From Carettochelys insculpta (lineage: Eukaryota > Chordata > Testudines > Carettochelyidae): a DNA stretch of 64,000 bases. This document shows, in pieces, positions 1 to 10,821 of the stretch. The stretch is from positions 17,781,001 through 17,845,000 of the forward strand of contig NC_134160.1 of assembly GCF_033958435.1 (NCBI RefSeq), written 5' to 3'. A program made the translations under genes and the position numbers. Below the pieces are notes generated by a model that worked only from the letters and a program-made list of their open reading frames with translations, was not told the DNA's origin and ran no database searches. How positions within the stretch are numbered: position 1 is the first letter of the stretch; each line of letters begins with the position of its first letter.

Positions 1-854
1 GCTTTTCAAGGTGCAGAATGGGCACGAATGCATCTTTATCCTTATGCTGGAGACTGGCTGGCTCCCGGCAGCATCTCTGGTTTGGGAGCAGCAGCCAACC
101 TCCCTGAATCTGGAGGACGCACAGCTGTCTTCTGCCGACGCTACTGGCCAGAGCAGTTACATGCCCCTTGGGTTCCTGAGAAGTGAACCAATAGAAGCAA
201 TCACACAGATCACAGACCAAGCCTAGTGTAGAAGGACTGAGCCACATGCCCTAAGACCTTTCCCTGGGACCTGTTTCTAAATGCAGGGGCAGGCTGGGTA
301 GTGAGCTGAACACAGCAGGCGTGGCAAGGACACAGCCAGAGAAACAGCAGTAATGTGGCCCGGTGGGAAAGGCAAGAGAGCATGTTGGTGGGAGGCTTGG
401 AACAGGGAGCAAGCAACTGCTCCTGCAGTTTGAATTCTGCCATGTTCAGGGACATGGGATGTAGTGCACATGGGAATACGCCAGAGAAACACCTGACTCA
501 TATCCTCTGCTTTCCCAAAAGGAAATCACCTGCAAGGCCCTGAATTGTAGCTGACTGCTTGGCTGGAAAGGGGTGTGGGCTGCACCCACGGGTGACGGCT
601 GGGCCAGCGGTAGAGTGAAGAGCCTGCGACAGTACTGACTGAGAGAGATGCTTCTCTTCACTCAGACAGTAGCGTGTGAGTTGGGGGCAGTGTTAGCGTT
701 CAGAGCCAGCTGACCTAGGTTCTGATCAAGTGCTGCTGATCCCCCGGCTGGAATGCACCTTACAGGGATTTGAAGTAGGACTCTTTGAAGTGGGTCAGAG
801 AGCTCTGTGTAGTAGTCTGTCCCCTCCAGTGGGGGCTGGGCTCCCCAAAGACAG
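1..854. other. No gene recognised
   Basis: Unique-looking sequence upstream of the CR1 fragment. Open frames here are under 85 codons, overlap on both strands and show no domain. I see no RNA gene or clear repeat. Confidence 0.5.
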
Positions 855-1245
855 TGAAGCTAAGGATAGAGTCCAGAGTGACCCAGACAAACTGGAGGAT
901 TGAGCCAAAAGAAATCTGATGTGGTTCAACAAGGAGAAGTGCCGAGTCCTGCACTTGGGATGGAAGAATCCCAGGCATTGTTACAGGCTGGGGACTGACT
1001 GGCTAAGTAGCAGTGCAGCAGAAAAAACACCTGGAGATTACAGTGAATGAGAGGCTGGCTGTGAGTCAACAGTGTGCCCTTGTAGCCAAGAAGGCTAATG
1101 GCATATTGGGGTGCGTTAGGATGTGCATTTCCAGCAGATCTAGAGAAGATATTGTTCACTTCTACTCAGCACTGGTGAGGCCTCATCTGGAATATTGTGT
1201 CCAGTTTTGGGCCCTCCAGTATAGCAAGGATGTGGATGTGGACCC
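855..1245 (+). mobile_element. CR1 LINE fragment, C-terminal part of the reverse-transcriptase ORF
   Basis: Conceptual translation gives the thumb-side signature of CR1 polyproteins: [12 protein letters not shown] near 920-955, [15 protein letters not shown] near 1070-1110 and [16 protein letters not shown] near 1164-1210. Frameshifts and stops interrupt it, for example just before the RLAVSQQ segment, so it is inactive. The element is truncated at both ends. It lacks the catalytic FADD box, which lies upstream in intact CR1. Divergence looks much greater than in the CR1 copy at 40-41.7 kb, implying an older insertion. Confidence 0.85.
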
Positions 1246-1287
1246 TCAATGCAAGGGATGTCAGGGATGACCTGACAGCAAGGGTTC

Positions 1288-1412
1288 CAGTCCTGACTCT
1301 GAGTCCCTCTGAGACCTTTGTCATGTCACTTGCTTTCCTGCTTTAGTTTCTCCTGCCCCTTAAGAGGAATGTCATGATGATTAACTAGTGAATGTTTGTA
1401 AAGTGCTACTCT
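1288..1412 (+). mobile_element. MIR-like SINE remnant
   Basis: Runs through degenerate MIR landmarks in order: a CCAGTCCTGACTCTGAG-type block, then GTCACTTGC, then TTTAGTTTCTCCTGCCCC, then a GTCATGATGATTAACT-type block and TGTAAAGTGCT. The order and orientation match MIR read forward. It is ancient and immobile. An L2-derived fragment is the alternative. Confidence 0.5.
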
Positions 1413-1667
1413 AGGAGGACTCAATCAAGTTAGGCCAACAGAGAATTGGACCCTTGGTGTTTCTCTGCAGAGGATAAAATGGGGGAAGTACATGGATTAA
1501 GGACAGGATACAGAGCCAACCATGGCCAGTTAGTCATCACACAGGGAACAAGGGCCCAGTCCTGACTCTGCTGAGTGCCATGGGAGTTTTGCAGCTGACT
1601 GCAGAGGGTGTGGCGCTGATCTAGTGCTCAGCAGTGCAGCTGGAAGGAGCCCTGGGTCTTGGGGGAG

Positions 1668-1880
1668 GGCTGGCTCAGTGGTGTGGGCCTTTGCTGGCTA
1701 AACCCAGGGATGTGAGCTCAATCCTTGAGAGGGCCTGGGGCAAATAGCTTTAAAATATATATACATACATATATATATATATATAGGACCTGTCAGGGGT
1801 GGTGCTTGGTCCTGCCAAGAGGGCAGGGGACTGGACTTGGTGACCTCCCAAGGTCCTTTCCTGCTCTATGAGGTGTGTAT
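1668..1880 (+). mobile_element. tRNA-derived SINE with CR1-like tail (turtle polIII/SINE type)
   Basis: The head has an A-box-like TGGCTCAGTGG (about 1672) and a B-box-like GGGATGTGAGCTCAATCC (about 1707), the internal promoter layout of tRNA-derived SINEs. The 3' part contains GACCTCCCAAGGTCC, the motif shared with the 3' ends of turtle CR1 LINEs, so mobilisation by CR1 machinery is inferred. A TA/CA microsatellite (1751-1785) sits between head and tail. This architecture is known from cryptodiran turtles. Confidence 0.8.
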
Positions 1881-2017
1881 CATTATTATTATCTAAGTCT
1901 GGAGGCCATTAACATGCTCCCTTGCTGTGGCTGAAAATGAGAGTGGGGAGGTTCCCCTGAAAGTCTTGAGTTTGGGGTGAAACCCAAAAGACTCCAATTT
2001 GCAAATGGTGCCCCCGT

Positions 2018-2229
2018 GCCTCATGGGAGTTATAGCTGGGCTAGGCTGCCTGGTCAGATTCTATCTCCCATGATGCACCATGGTCTCCTGTGTTGAGAGA
2101 AGACGGGTTCATCATGCGAGTCAGAAGGCTGCAGTGCCTTGTGGGAGGTGATGTCTGGCCAGGGAGCCCAGCCCGTGGAAGGGAATGGGGACAAGAAGCA
2201 CCCGAACTACAACTCCCACAGTGCACTGC
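2018..2229. promoter_or_regulatory. Cluster of four ZNF143/SBS-like motifs
   Basis: Four relatives of the ACTACAACTCCCA-type motif lie in about 210 bp with alternating orientation: 2018-2038 (minus), 2061-2080 (plus), 2134-2158 (minus) and 2204-2229 (plus, the best match, GAACTACAACTCCCA). ZNF143 sites of this type are common in vertebrate promoters. No recognisable first exon lies nearby, so promoter function is only a possibility. The cluster could instead come from an old palindromic transposon. Confidence 0.4.
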
Positions 2230-2489
2230 AGCAGCTTTTCACAATCTTCACCCTTTGAGTTTGCAAAGCAACAGCAACGCACAAGCAGCTCTTCGCGTGG
2301 AGAAACCCAACCACGTTCTGCCGAAAAACGGAAGACGTTCAAGCAGCCCCACCTGGCATGTGGGCTCCCCCGTGCCGGGCCCTCTGGCCTGAGGCGGTGG
2401 GGGCGGGGGGTGTCTCACGAGTACTGAGCTTGCCTGCCCCGGCAGCCCCTGGCACTGTATGTGGGTGTCTGAGGGAGAGATCAGGAAGG

Positions 2490-2665
2490 ATGTACAGTGT
2501 CATTGCTCACAGATAGTTATGGCCAGCGTTATTAATACTGCCACTGCACTCGTCGCTGGGTAATTACTCCCATTAGCCACCAGCAGGACTATTGAGTTCC
2601 CATAATCAGTGCATTATAATAATTGGTAACAAGTGGTTTATAGATCTAGATGCTAATTCCCTGTC
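2490..2665. promoter_or_regulatory. AT-rich unique block, candidate conserved non-coding element
   Basis: A locally AT-rich island in GC-rich surroundings with several homeodomain-type cores (TTATTAATAC, GGTAATTACTCC, ATAATAATTGG). No repeat family is recognised. Conservation cannot be judged here, so this is a guess from composition and motif density. Confidence 0.2.
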
Positions 2666-2838
2666 AGCACCTCCCAGTTCTGGAGAGCGGCTGCTGGCCT
2701 CCCTGTCGCCACCCAGCTCCTCAGCCAGGCCCGGCTGCAAGTGGCTCCCCTGCAAACAGAGCCGCCAACCTTCTCATTTCCACACACTTCCCGGCCCCCC
2801 GCCCGTTCCCTCCCAGGCCTGGCCCTGGCCCACGGTCC

Positions 2839-2945
2839 CTGAGCCCCAACTCTGGCCTGCCTCTCCCCTCTGAGCCCCGCCCCACCCTCCCTGAGCCCCA
2901 TCTCTGGCCTGCCTCTCCCCTCCGAGCCCTGCCCCACGCTCCCTC
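2839..2945. repeat. Two-copy tandem repeat, 52-bp period
   Basis: CTGAGCCCCA begins at 2839 and again at 2891, and the C-rich sequence after it (TCTGGCCTGCCTCTCCCC) is near-identical. The frames open across it are compositional. Confidence 0.7.
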
Positions 2946-3179
2946 CCACCCACCGCTCTCTGATCTCCCGACTCAGCTCCAGCATGAGCAACCCCAAGGG
3001 CTGTGCAAAGCCCAGCTCCATGCTGAAGCCACAGGGGAGCAGCCAGGCAGCCCCCGCCTCCTGCCCAGCATCATCCAGACTTTTCTAAAAAACAGGCGAA
3101 TTGTCCTGTATGTTGCAAAGCAGGGACCTGAATTTAAAGAGACAGCTCCTTAAGCAGCAGGGGCCCTCTGTTTCAAGAG

Positions 3180-3390
3180 CATCAAGAAGTCCTGGGGCAC
3201 CTATAGGCTAACAGATATTCTGAAGCATGAGCTTTGGTGGGCAAAAACCCACTTTGCCCGATGCATGAGTGGCATCTGACACAATGGGTCTTTGCCCACA
3301 AAAGCTCGTGCTCCAAAATATCTGTTAGCCTATAGGTGCCCCAGGACTTATTGTTTCTGAAGACACAGACTAACACAGCCACCTCTCCCA
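3180..3390. mobile_element. Inverted pair of Penelope-like element tail fragments
   Basis: Both halves carry the ATATCTGTTAGCCTATAGG block. It is in the minus sense around 3195-3225 and the plus sense around 3318-3340. The outer plus arm continues into GACACAGACTAACACAGCC, the usual distal tail of this family. The halves meet near 3270 and can form a hairpin of about 80-bp arms. The family is assigned by resemblance to the 10.8-kb element, which also carries a GIY-YIG coding region. Confidence 0.7.
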
Positions 3391-4435
3391 CGACGCTGTT
3401 AAAGAGCCGGCTGGAAAGGCGGGAGACTCCTTAAACAGATTGCTTAAACAGGCTGTTGCCAGCAGCCCCTGGGACAATGCGGAGTGGGGGGAAGGGGAGG
3501 AGAAGAGAAGACGTGTGGTTGCAGAAGCTCACGCTGCCTGAGAAGCACAGAGGAGGCTGCATCTCAGGTAGTTCTCCCTCCGCCTCCCCACACACACACT
3601 GCAGGCCAGTAATAGGACTGGGGTAGGGAGGACAGGACCCTATGGGGGAACTGGGGGCAGCCACTTGGGGAAAAGCGGGGACAGCTGCTGGGGGGGGCGG
3701 GTTTCCGCACTTAGCTTGGTAGCCCACAGGCAGCCCAAACAGGCAAGTCACTGGAGTAAAGGGCAGCTGGACCCAGGCCAGGGGTTAGATGGGGAATCCT
3801 GGGTTTGGAGCAGTCCCATGAAGGGTGGTGGACAGGGCTCAGAAGGGAGCAGAGGCAGGGAGAAGGGCACAAAGTAGGTAAATCATGGGGAAGGGCTGGT
3901 AGGGCTGGACTAACTCTTCTGGAGACCAGGGCTCTTAGATGTTGTGGGGGTCCTTGGGATCTCGGGTGAGCACAAAAATCATGGGTTCAGAATGTGAGCA
4001 GGAGGCTCTGGGCTGGGCCAGAAGGCTGGGGTGTGAGATGGGGTGAGAAGGCTTCAGCTAGGGGTGCGTGCTCTGAGCTAGAGCCTGGGGTGAAGGATGT
4101 GGGGTGCAGCCGGAGGGGGCCCAGGGGGTTGGAATGTGGGAGGGGGCTCAGCCTGGCCCACTGACAGAGAGAGCAAAGGACCCAAGGCAATTTTAAATGG
4201 CCTGGAAGCCCCAGACCCTTTTAAATCACTCAGGCAGATGTGGCTGGTGGAACCCACCCCTTTGGGGAGGCTAATTCACACCCCCAGCTCCACTCTTTCT
4301 GCCTGTGCCTTCCCTCAAAGACCAGAGCCACAGCCCCCCACCCTTCAAGAGGAGATGGAAAAAGGTGAGGTGATGGGAGAAATAGGTGGAGGTAGGGAGT
4401 TTGGCTGCCCTGCTTCACTCAGGTGTTAACGGGTT
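3391..4435. other. No gene recognised; G-rich stretch 3880-4160
   Basis: Open frames here lack any domain. From about 3880 to 4160 the plus strand is G-rich with phrases such as GAGGCTCTGGGCTGGGCC and GGATGTGGGGTGCAGCC. It resembles the interior of the hAT-type element at 20.8 kb and may be a worn copy. Confidence 0.4.
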
Positions 4436-4511
4436 AGAAGGGAAAGAATGTTTCTTACAACATAATTCTTTAGTTTTGTAGCTATCTGAAAACTGATCCA
4501 TAGTACTTCTC

Positions 4512-4620
4512 AAAAATAGCCTGTTACTTTTGATGCATGGTCAATTAAAACTAGCCTGTTACTTTTGATGCATGGTCAATTAAAAATAGCCTGTTACTTT
4601 TGATGCATGGTCAATTAAAA
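4512..4620. repeat. Tandem repeat, 35-bp period, about 3 copies
   Basis: TAGCCTGTTACTTTTGATGC begins at 4517, 4552 and 4587, each followed by ATGGTCAATTAAAA. The copies are almost identical, so the expansion is recent. The period equals that of the array at 6 kb but the sequences are unrelated. Confidence 0.9.
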
Positions 4621-4832
4621 ATTGGAAGAATTTTACCATTCATCCTGTTTGTTTGACTTTTCAAGTAGAGATGGATTTACAGATACTTGCTTTCCACTGA
4701 GTTTTAGAATTTGTTTGGGGAGGGGTGTTTGAACCTTTAGCTGCAGCCCTTCTCTTAATCTGCCTTGGCCTGGGGGGATGAGGGAGCTGGCTAGGCCAGG
4801 ACTGCAGAGGAAGGGAGAGTCCCAGAGAGGTA

Positions 4833-4945
4833 GATAGCAGTGTCAGTCTGTATCTTCACAAAACAAATAAGCAGTCCTGTAGCACCTTAAAGATTAACAG
4901 TATTATTCATTAAGTTATGAGCTTTTGTGGGACAGACCCACTTCT
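4833..4945 (-). mobile_element. Penelope-like element 3' tail
   Basis: Read on the minus strand it gives AGAAGTGGGTCTGTCCCAC, an AAAGCTCA-type block, a TCTTTAAGGTGCTACAGGAC-type block and GATACAGACTGACACTGC, the tail order of amniote Penelope-like elements. No coding part is attached, so this is a 5'-truncated copy. Confidence 0.75.
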
Positions 4946-5816
4946 TGGAAGGGGGGGGCCACAGGGAGCAAGCAGGAAACAAACAGGCAGCATGTGGCCT
5001 GGGCATCTCTGGAGTAGAGACAGGCAGCTGGGCCTAGTGGTTATGAGGGAGGTCAAATCACTGCTTGGGAGAGAGAAACCTATGATGGGGGATTTCAGTG
5101 AGAGATGGTGGGAGGCAACATCAGGACCAGGGGTGAGGATTTCCAAGCCGCCAGTGCTGTGCGTCTCATACAAGCTCTGAAAGTGCTGGTTCCACAGTAG
5201 GGGATTAGGCTGTAGGTCAGTTGTATGCAGACTGGTGGCAGGTTGGCAGGTTTGGCACAGCGTGTATGGCTGCTAGAAGGCCTGCTGGGCTGTACTGAAT
5301 ACACTGCGGTATTGAGCGGTGTCCGTATGGAATACGTTTCACTCTGAAAGCGAAGGGTGGGGTGGGGGAATGGTACTGGCCGAGTAGATTTCATTCTCTT
5401 TTTATACTGCTGCAATAGTAGCAAATGGCTTCCATTTTCCAGAACCCAGCCCCAGGGCTCCTGCCTGCTCCCAGCCTCCTGTCCAAACTCCGGCCCTCCA
5501 GCCCTGATTTCCAGCAGCTCACTCACACCCCCAGCCCTCCCCCACGCACCCCACTCTGCTGCACCTCTCTCTCACACTACCACCCTACACGCTGGAGGAC
5601 AGCAAGACAGGCACTTCTACTGAGCAATAACCACTCAGTTCTAGGTGTGTATGTTTTCGTTTTTACCTATTTTTGTTACAACAGTGCAGCACATCTTTTA
5701 AACGGGGCCTCAGTCAACTTCATGTTATATTGACTGCTCGTGCTGCATCCTTCTCGTGGATTGCCATTGAACTCGCTTAACTTCAAACAATTTAGCAGCT
5801 GTCCCATATTTCACAT
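4946..5816. other. No gene recognised
   Basis: Mixed unique sequence between the Penelope tail and the MITE. Small open frames on both strands show no recognisable domain. The stretch 5640-5760 is AT-rich but has no repeat signature I can name. Confidence 0.45.
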
Positions 5817-8800
5817 GGGGCTCGTCTACACCAGCCCCCACCTTCAAAGGGGGCAGGCACACAAGCCCGAGCGGTGAATAGCAGTGAGGCGGTGCACTGC
5901 AAAAGCAGCACCTCAATAGCAGAATTCTCACTGCGCAAACTTTGAAGCTGCTAACTTCGAGGCGCCAGGGAGCCGCGCAGACGCAGGCACTTGGAAGTTC
6001 CTGCGCTACTTCGAAGTGCCCTTACTCCCCAAACGAAGCTGTGTGGATACTTCAAAGTGCCCGTGGCTACACGGCTCGCTGGCCTGTCGAAGTGCCCGTG
6101 GCTACACGACTCGCTGGCCTGTCGAAGTGCCCATGGCTACACGGCTCGCTGGCCTGTCGAAGTGCCCGTGGCTACACGACTCGCTGGCCTGTCGAAGTGC
6201 CCGTGGCTACACGGCTCGCTGGCCTGTCGAAGTGCCCGTGGCTACACGACTCGCTGGCCTGTCGAAGTGCCCGTGGCTACACGGCTCGCTGGCCTGTCGA
6301 AGTGCCCGTGGCTACACGACTCGCTGGCCTGTCGAAGTGCCCGTGGCTACACGGCTCGCTGGCCTGTCGAAGTGCCTGTCGCTACACGGCTTGCTGGTAC
6401 ATCCAAGTGCCCGTGGCTACACGGCTCGCTGGCCTGTCAAAGTGCCCGTGGCTATATGGCTTGCTGGCCTGTCCAAGTGCCTGTGGCTACACGGCTCGCT
6501 GGCCTGTCGAAGTGCCTGTGGCTATACGGCTTGCTGACATGTCGAAGTGCCCGTGGCTATACGGCTCGCTGGCCTGTCGAAGTGCCTGTGGCTACACGGC
6601 TCGCTGGCCTGTCGAAGTGCCCGTGGCTACACAGCTCGCTGGCCTGTCGAAGTGCCTGTGGCTATACAGCTTGCTGGCATGTCGAAGTGCCCGTGGGTAT
6701 ACGGCTCGCTGGCATGTCGAACTGCCCGTGGCTATACGGCTTCCTGGCATGTCGAAGTGCCCGTGGCTATACGGCTCGCTGGCCTGTCGAAGTGCCTGTG
6801 GCTACACGGCTCGCTGGCCTGTCGAAGTGCCCGTGGCTACACGGCTCGCTGGCCTGTCGAAGTGCCTCTGGCTACATGGCTTGCTGGTACGTCCAAGTGC
6901 CCGTGGCTATACGGCTTGCTGGCCTGTCCAAGTGCCTGTGGCTACACGGCTCGCTGGCCTGTCGAAGTGCCCGTGGCTACACGGCTCGCTGGCCTGTTGA
7001 AGTGCCCGTGGCTACACGGCTCGCTGGCGTGTCGAAGTGCCTGTGGCTACACGGCTCGCTGGCCTGTTGAAGTGCCCGTGGCTATACGGCTCGCTGGCCT
7101 GTCGAAGTGCCCGCGGCTACACAGCTCGCTGGCCTGTCGAAGTGCCCGTGGCTACACGGCTCGCTGGTGTGTCCAAGTGCCCGTGGCTACACGGCTCGCT
7201 GGCCTGTCCAAGTGCCCGTGGCTACACGACTCGCTGGCCTGTCGAAGTGCCCGTGGCTACATGGCTCGCTGGCCTGTCGAAGTGCCCGTGGCTATACGGC
7301 TTGCGGGTACTTCAAAGTGCCCATGGCTACACGGCTTGCGGGTACTTCAAAGTGCCCATGGCTACACAGCTTGCTGGTGCGTCCAAGTGCCCGTGGCTAC
7401 ACGGCTTGCTGGTGCGTCCAAGTGCCCGTGGCTACACGGCTTGCTGGTGCGTCCAAGTGCCCGTGGCTACATGGCTTGCTGGTGCGTCCAAGTGCTTGTG
7501 GCTACACGGCTTGCTGGCGCGTCCAAGTGCCCATGGCTATACGGCTCGCTGGCCTGTCGAAGTGCCCGTGGCTATACGGCTCGCTGGCCTGTCGAAGTGC
7601 CTGTGGCTATACGGCTCGCTGGCCTGTCGAAGTGCCCATGGCTACACGGCTCGCTGGCCTGTCGAAGTGCCTGTGGCTACACGGCTCGCTGGCCTGCCGA
7701 AGTGCCCGTGGCTATACGGCTTGCGGGTACTTCAAAGTGCCCATGGCTACACGGCTTGCGGGTACTTCAAAGTGCCCATGGCTACACAGCTTGCTGGTGC
7801 GTCCAAGTGCCCGTGGCTACACGGCTCGCTGGCGTGTCGAAGTGCCCGTGGCTACACGGCTCGCTGGCGTGTCGAAGTGCCCGTGGCTACACGGCTCGCT
7901 GGCCTGTCGAAGTGCCTGTGGCTACACGGCTTGCTGGCCTGTTGAAGTGCCCGTGGCTATACGGCTCGATGGCCTGTCGAAGTGCCCGCGGCTACACGGC
8001 TCGCTGGCCTGTCGAAGTGCCCGTGGCTACACGGCTCGCTGGCGTGTCCAAGTGCCCGTGGCTACACGACTCGCTGGCCTGTCGAAGTGCCCGTGGCTAC
8101 ACGGCTCGCTGGCCTGTCGAAGTGCCCGTGGCTATACGGCTTGCGGGTACTTCAAAGCGCCCATGGCTACACGGCTTGCGGGTACTTCAAAGTGCCCATG
8201 GCTACACAGCTTGCTGGTGCGTCCAAGTGCCCGTGGCTACACGGCTCGCTGGCGTGTCGAAGTGCCCGTGGCTACACGGCTCGCTGGCGTGTCGAAGTGC
8301 CCATGGCTACACAGCTTGCTGGTGCGTCCAAGTGCCCGTGGCTACACGGCTTGCTGGTGCGTCCAAGTGCTTGTGGCTACACGGCTTGCTGGTGCGTCCA
8401 AGTGCCCGTGGCTACATGGCTTGCTGGTGCGTTCAAGTGCTTGTGGCTACACGGCTTGCTGGCGCGTCCAAGTGCCCATGGCTATACGGCTCGCTGGCCT
8501 GTCGAAGTGCCCGTGGCTATACGGCTCGCTGGCCTGTCGAAGTGCCCGTGGCTACACGGCTCGCTGGCGTGTCGAAGTGCCCGTGGCTACACGGCTCGCT
8601 GGCCTGTCGAAGTGCCTGTGGCTACACGGCTTGCTGGCCTGTTGAAGTGCCCGTGGCTATACGGCTCGCTGGCCTGTCGAAGTGCCCGCGGCTACACGGC
8701 TCGCTGGCCTGTCGAAGTGCCCGTGGCTACACGGCTCGCTGGCGTGTCCAAGTGCCCGTGGCTACACGGCTCGCTGGCCTGTCCAAGTGCCCGTGGCTAC

Positions 8801-9905
8801 ACGACTCGCTGGCCTGTCGAAGTGCCCGTGGCTACACGGCTCGCTGGCCTGTCGAAGTGCCCGTGGCTATACGGCTTGCGGGTACTTCAAAGTGCCCATG
8901 GCTACACGGCTTGCGGGTACTTCAAAGTGCCCATGGCTACACAGCTTGCTGGTGCGTCCAAGTGCCCGTGGCTACACGGCTTGCTGGTGCGTCCAAGTGC
9001 CCGTGGCTACATGGCTTGCTGGTGCGTCCAAGTGCTTGTGGCTACACGGCTTGCTGGTGCGTCCAAGTGCCCATGGCTATACGGCTTGCTGGCCTGTCGA
9101 AGTGCCCGTGGCTATACGGCTCGCTGGCCTGTCGAAGTGCCTGTGGCTATACGGCTCACTGGCCTGTCGAAGTGCCCGTGGCTACACGGCTCGCTGGCCT
9201 GTCGAAGTGCCTGTGGCTACACGGCTCGCTGGCCTGTCGAAGTGCCCGTGGCTATACGGCTTGCTGGCCTGTCGAAGTGCCTGTGGCTACACGGCTTGCT
9301 GGTACGTCCAAGTGCCCGTGGCTACACGGCTCACTGGCCTGTCAAAGTGCCCGTGGCTACACGGCTCGCTGGCGTGTCGAAGTGCCCGTGGCTACATGGC
9401 TCACTGGCCTGTCGAAGTGCCCGTGGCTACACGGCTCGCTGGCCTGTAGAAGTGCCCGTGGCTACACGGCTCGCTGGCCTGTCGAAGTGCCCGTGGCTAC
9501 ATGGCTCGCTGGCCTGTCGAAGTGCCCGCGGCTACACGGCTTGGTGGCCTGTCGAAGTGCCTGTGGCTACACGGCTCGCTGGCCTGTTGAAGTGCCCGTG
9601 GCTACATGGCTCGCTGGCCTGTTGAAGTGCCTGTGGCTACACGGCTCGCTGGCCTGTTGAAGTGCCCGTGGGTACATGGCTCGCTGGCCTGTCGAAGTGC
9701 CCGTGGCTACACGGCTCGCTGGCCTGTCGAAGTGCCTGTGGCTACACGGGTCGCCTGCGCGTTGAAGTTAGCAACTTGGAAGTGTGCGTGGCGAGAGCTC
9801 TGCTAATGAGGTGCTGCAGGCAGAGCCCAGCACATCACTGCTGTTCACCGCTCAGGCTTGTGTACATGCCCCCTTCAAAGGAATGGGCTCGTCCGTGCTC
9901 GCCCC
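5817..9905. mobile_element. Long-TIR MITE carrying a 35-bp minisatellite
   Basis: The left flank (5817 to about 5970) and the right flank (about 9755 to 9905) are inverted copies of each other. Left GAGCGGTGAATAGCAGTGA matches the reverse complement of right sequence GAGCGGTGAACAGCAGTGA. Left AAGCTGCTAACTTCGA matches the inverted AAGTTGCTAACTTCAA. Outer ends resemble the GGCTNCGTCTACAC-type terminus of the MITEs at 57.7 and 58.9 kb. The element therefore consists of about 150-bp terminal inverted repeats around an expanded array. I found no convincing target duplication, and the right end looks mutated. Confidence 0.75.
6053..9757. repeat. 35-bp minisatellite, about 106 monomers
   Basis: The monomer contains GTGGCTACACGGCTCGCTGG then CCTGTCGAAGTGCCC. 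GTGGCTAC starts at 6063 in the first monomer and at 9738 in the last, a distance of exactly 105 periods of 35, so there is no net insertion or deletion over 3.7 kb. Each consensus monomer has four CpGs. Because 35 is not a multiple of three and the monomer has no plus-strand stop in any frame, all three plus frames stay open with a 35-residue peptide periodicity. Long apparent proteins (up to 1037 codons, starting at GTG) are artefacts of this. Variants (TTGCGGGTACTTCAAAG) recur at 7301, 7721, 8141 and 8876, showing higher-order duplication. Confidence 0.97.
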
Positions 9906-10821
9906 TAGGGAAACACGGGCACACTGCTCACCCTGGGAAATCCCACTCTGGCCTCTCATCACCTTGCGTCCGGGACCTGTTCTTCTCTGCAGGACCTGAC
10001 GAACGCAACCCTCATCCCATGGTGGGCGTTTAAAGTCAAACTGGCTCCAAACCCTGCGCCGGGTACTGAGTGAACTGCAATGGTTCCCAGAACTGAGCGC
10101 GCTGGGGCAGGACTTCCTGTTCAGGCCACTTGCCGTTCAGGGTTTCCCGTGGCTACATCAAACTCCTGGTAGCTGCAGCTTGCAGGACTGGAGAGAGCGC
10201 TCTCGTTACAACTGCCGAGTTTCTCTACAGAGAGAAATCTGGTGTGGGTGAAATTAATTGCACAATCTGCTATTTACACCAATTTCCTATTGCTCTGGAA
10301 CGCTCATCGCTCCTGGAGCCATCTGGACCTTGGAGCCAAAACCTCCCTTGGACCAGAATCTTTCACTTTGCAGGTAGTGATTCAATTTACTGCATAAGGC
10401 AAGCATCTTCCAGGGGAAGTGCTCCCCCGCACTCCCGGGTCTGTGCCGCGCCGCGCTGCGCCGCGCCGCTCCGCGCAGAGTGGGGGCTGGGAGCAGGAGC
10501 TGCCCTGGTGAGACAAACACCACATCCAGCTGGAGCTCGGAGCTGGCGAGCTGCGGGCTCCCATTGCCAGGAAGTTCCGAAAAGGACAAACTCGTTTGGT
10601 GACTTGAAAAGAAAAATCCCTTTGGGGTGCCATGGAAAGGGCCTGGCAGCAGCTGCCCGTGATCCAGTGATGAGCGCACCCAAGGGGAGGTCAGACCCTC
10701 AGGGCCAGAGCCCGCCCTTGGCCCAGGGCACACCAAGCCAGCGGAGCCTGGGCTGCCGGCTGTTGCAGCAGGAGTGCCAGCACATTTGCAGGAGGGGCTC
10801 CTCTACTTCTTCTCCTTGAAG
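9906..10821. other. No gene recognised; short CpG-rich patch
   Basis: Unique-looking sequence. A CpG-dense patch lies at about 10430-10500 (GCCGCGCCGCGCTGCGCC). An AT-richer segment at 10235-10290 contains GTGAAATTAATTGC. An open plus frame at 10130-10819 has no recognisable domain and is opposed by overlapping minus-strand frames. Confidence 0.4.

Noticed and set aside
6547..9660. Apparent 1037-codon protein of 35-residue repeats
   Set aside because: It opens at GTG, all three plus frames are equally open, and the DNA is a 35-bp minisatellite inside a MITE.
6053..9757. CRISPR-like repeat array
   Set aside because: Repeats are contiguous without unique spacers, and the host is a vertebrate.
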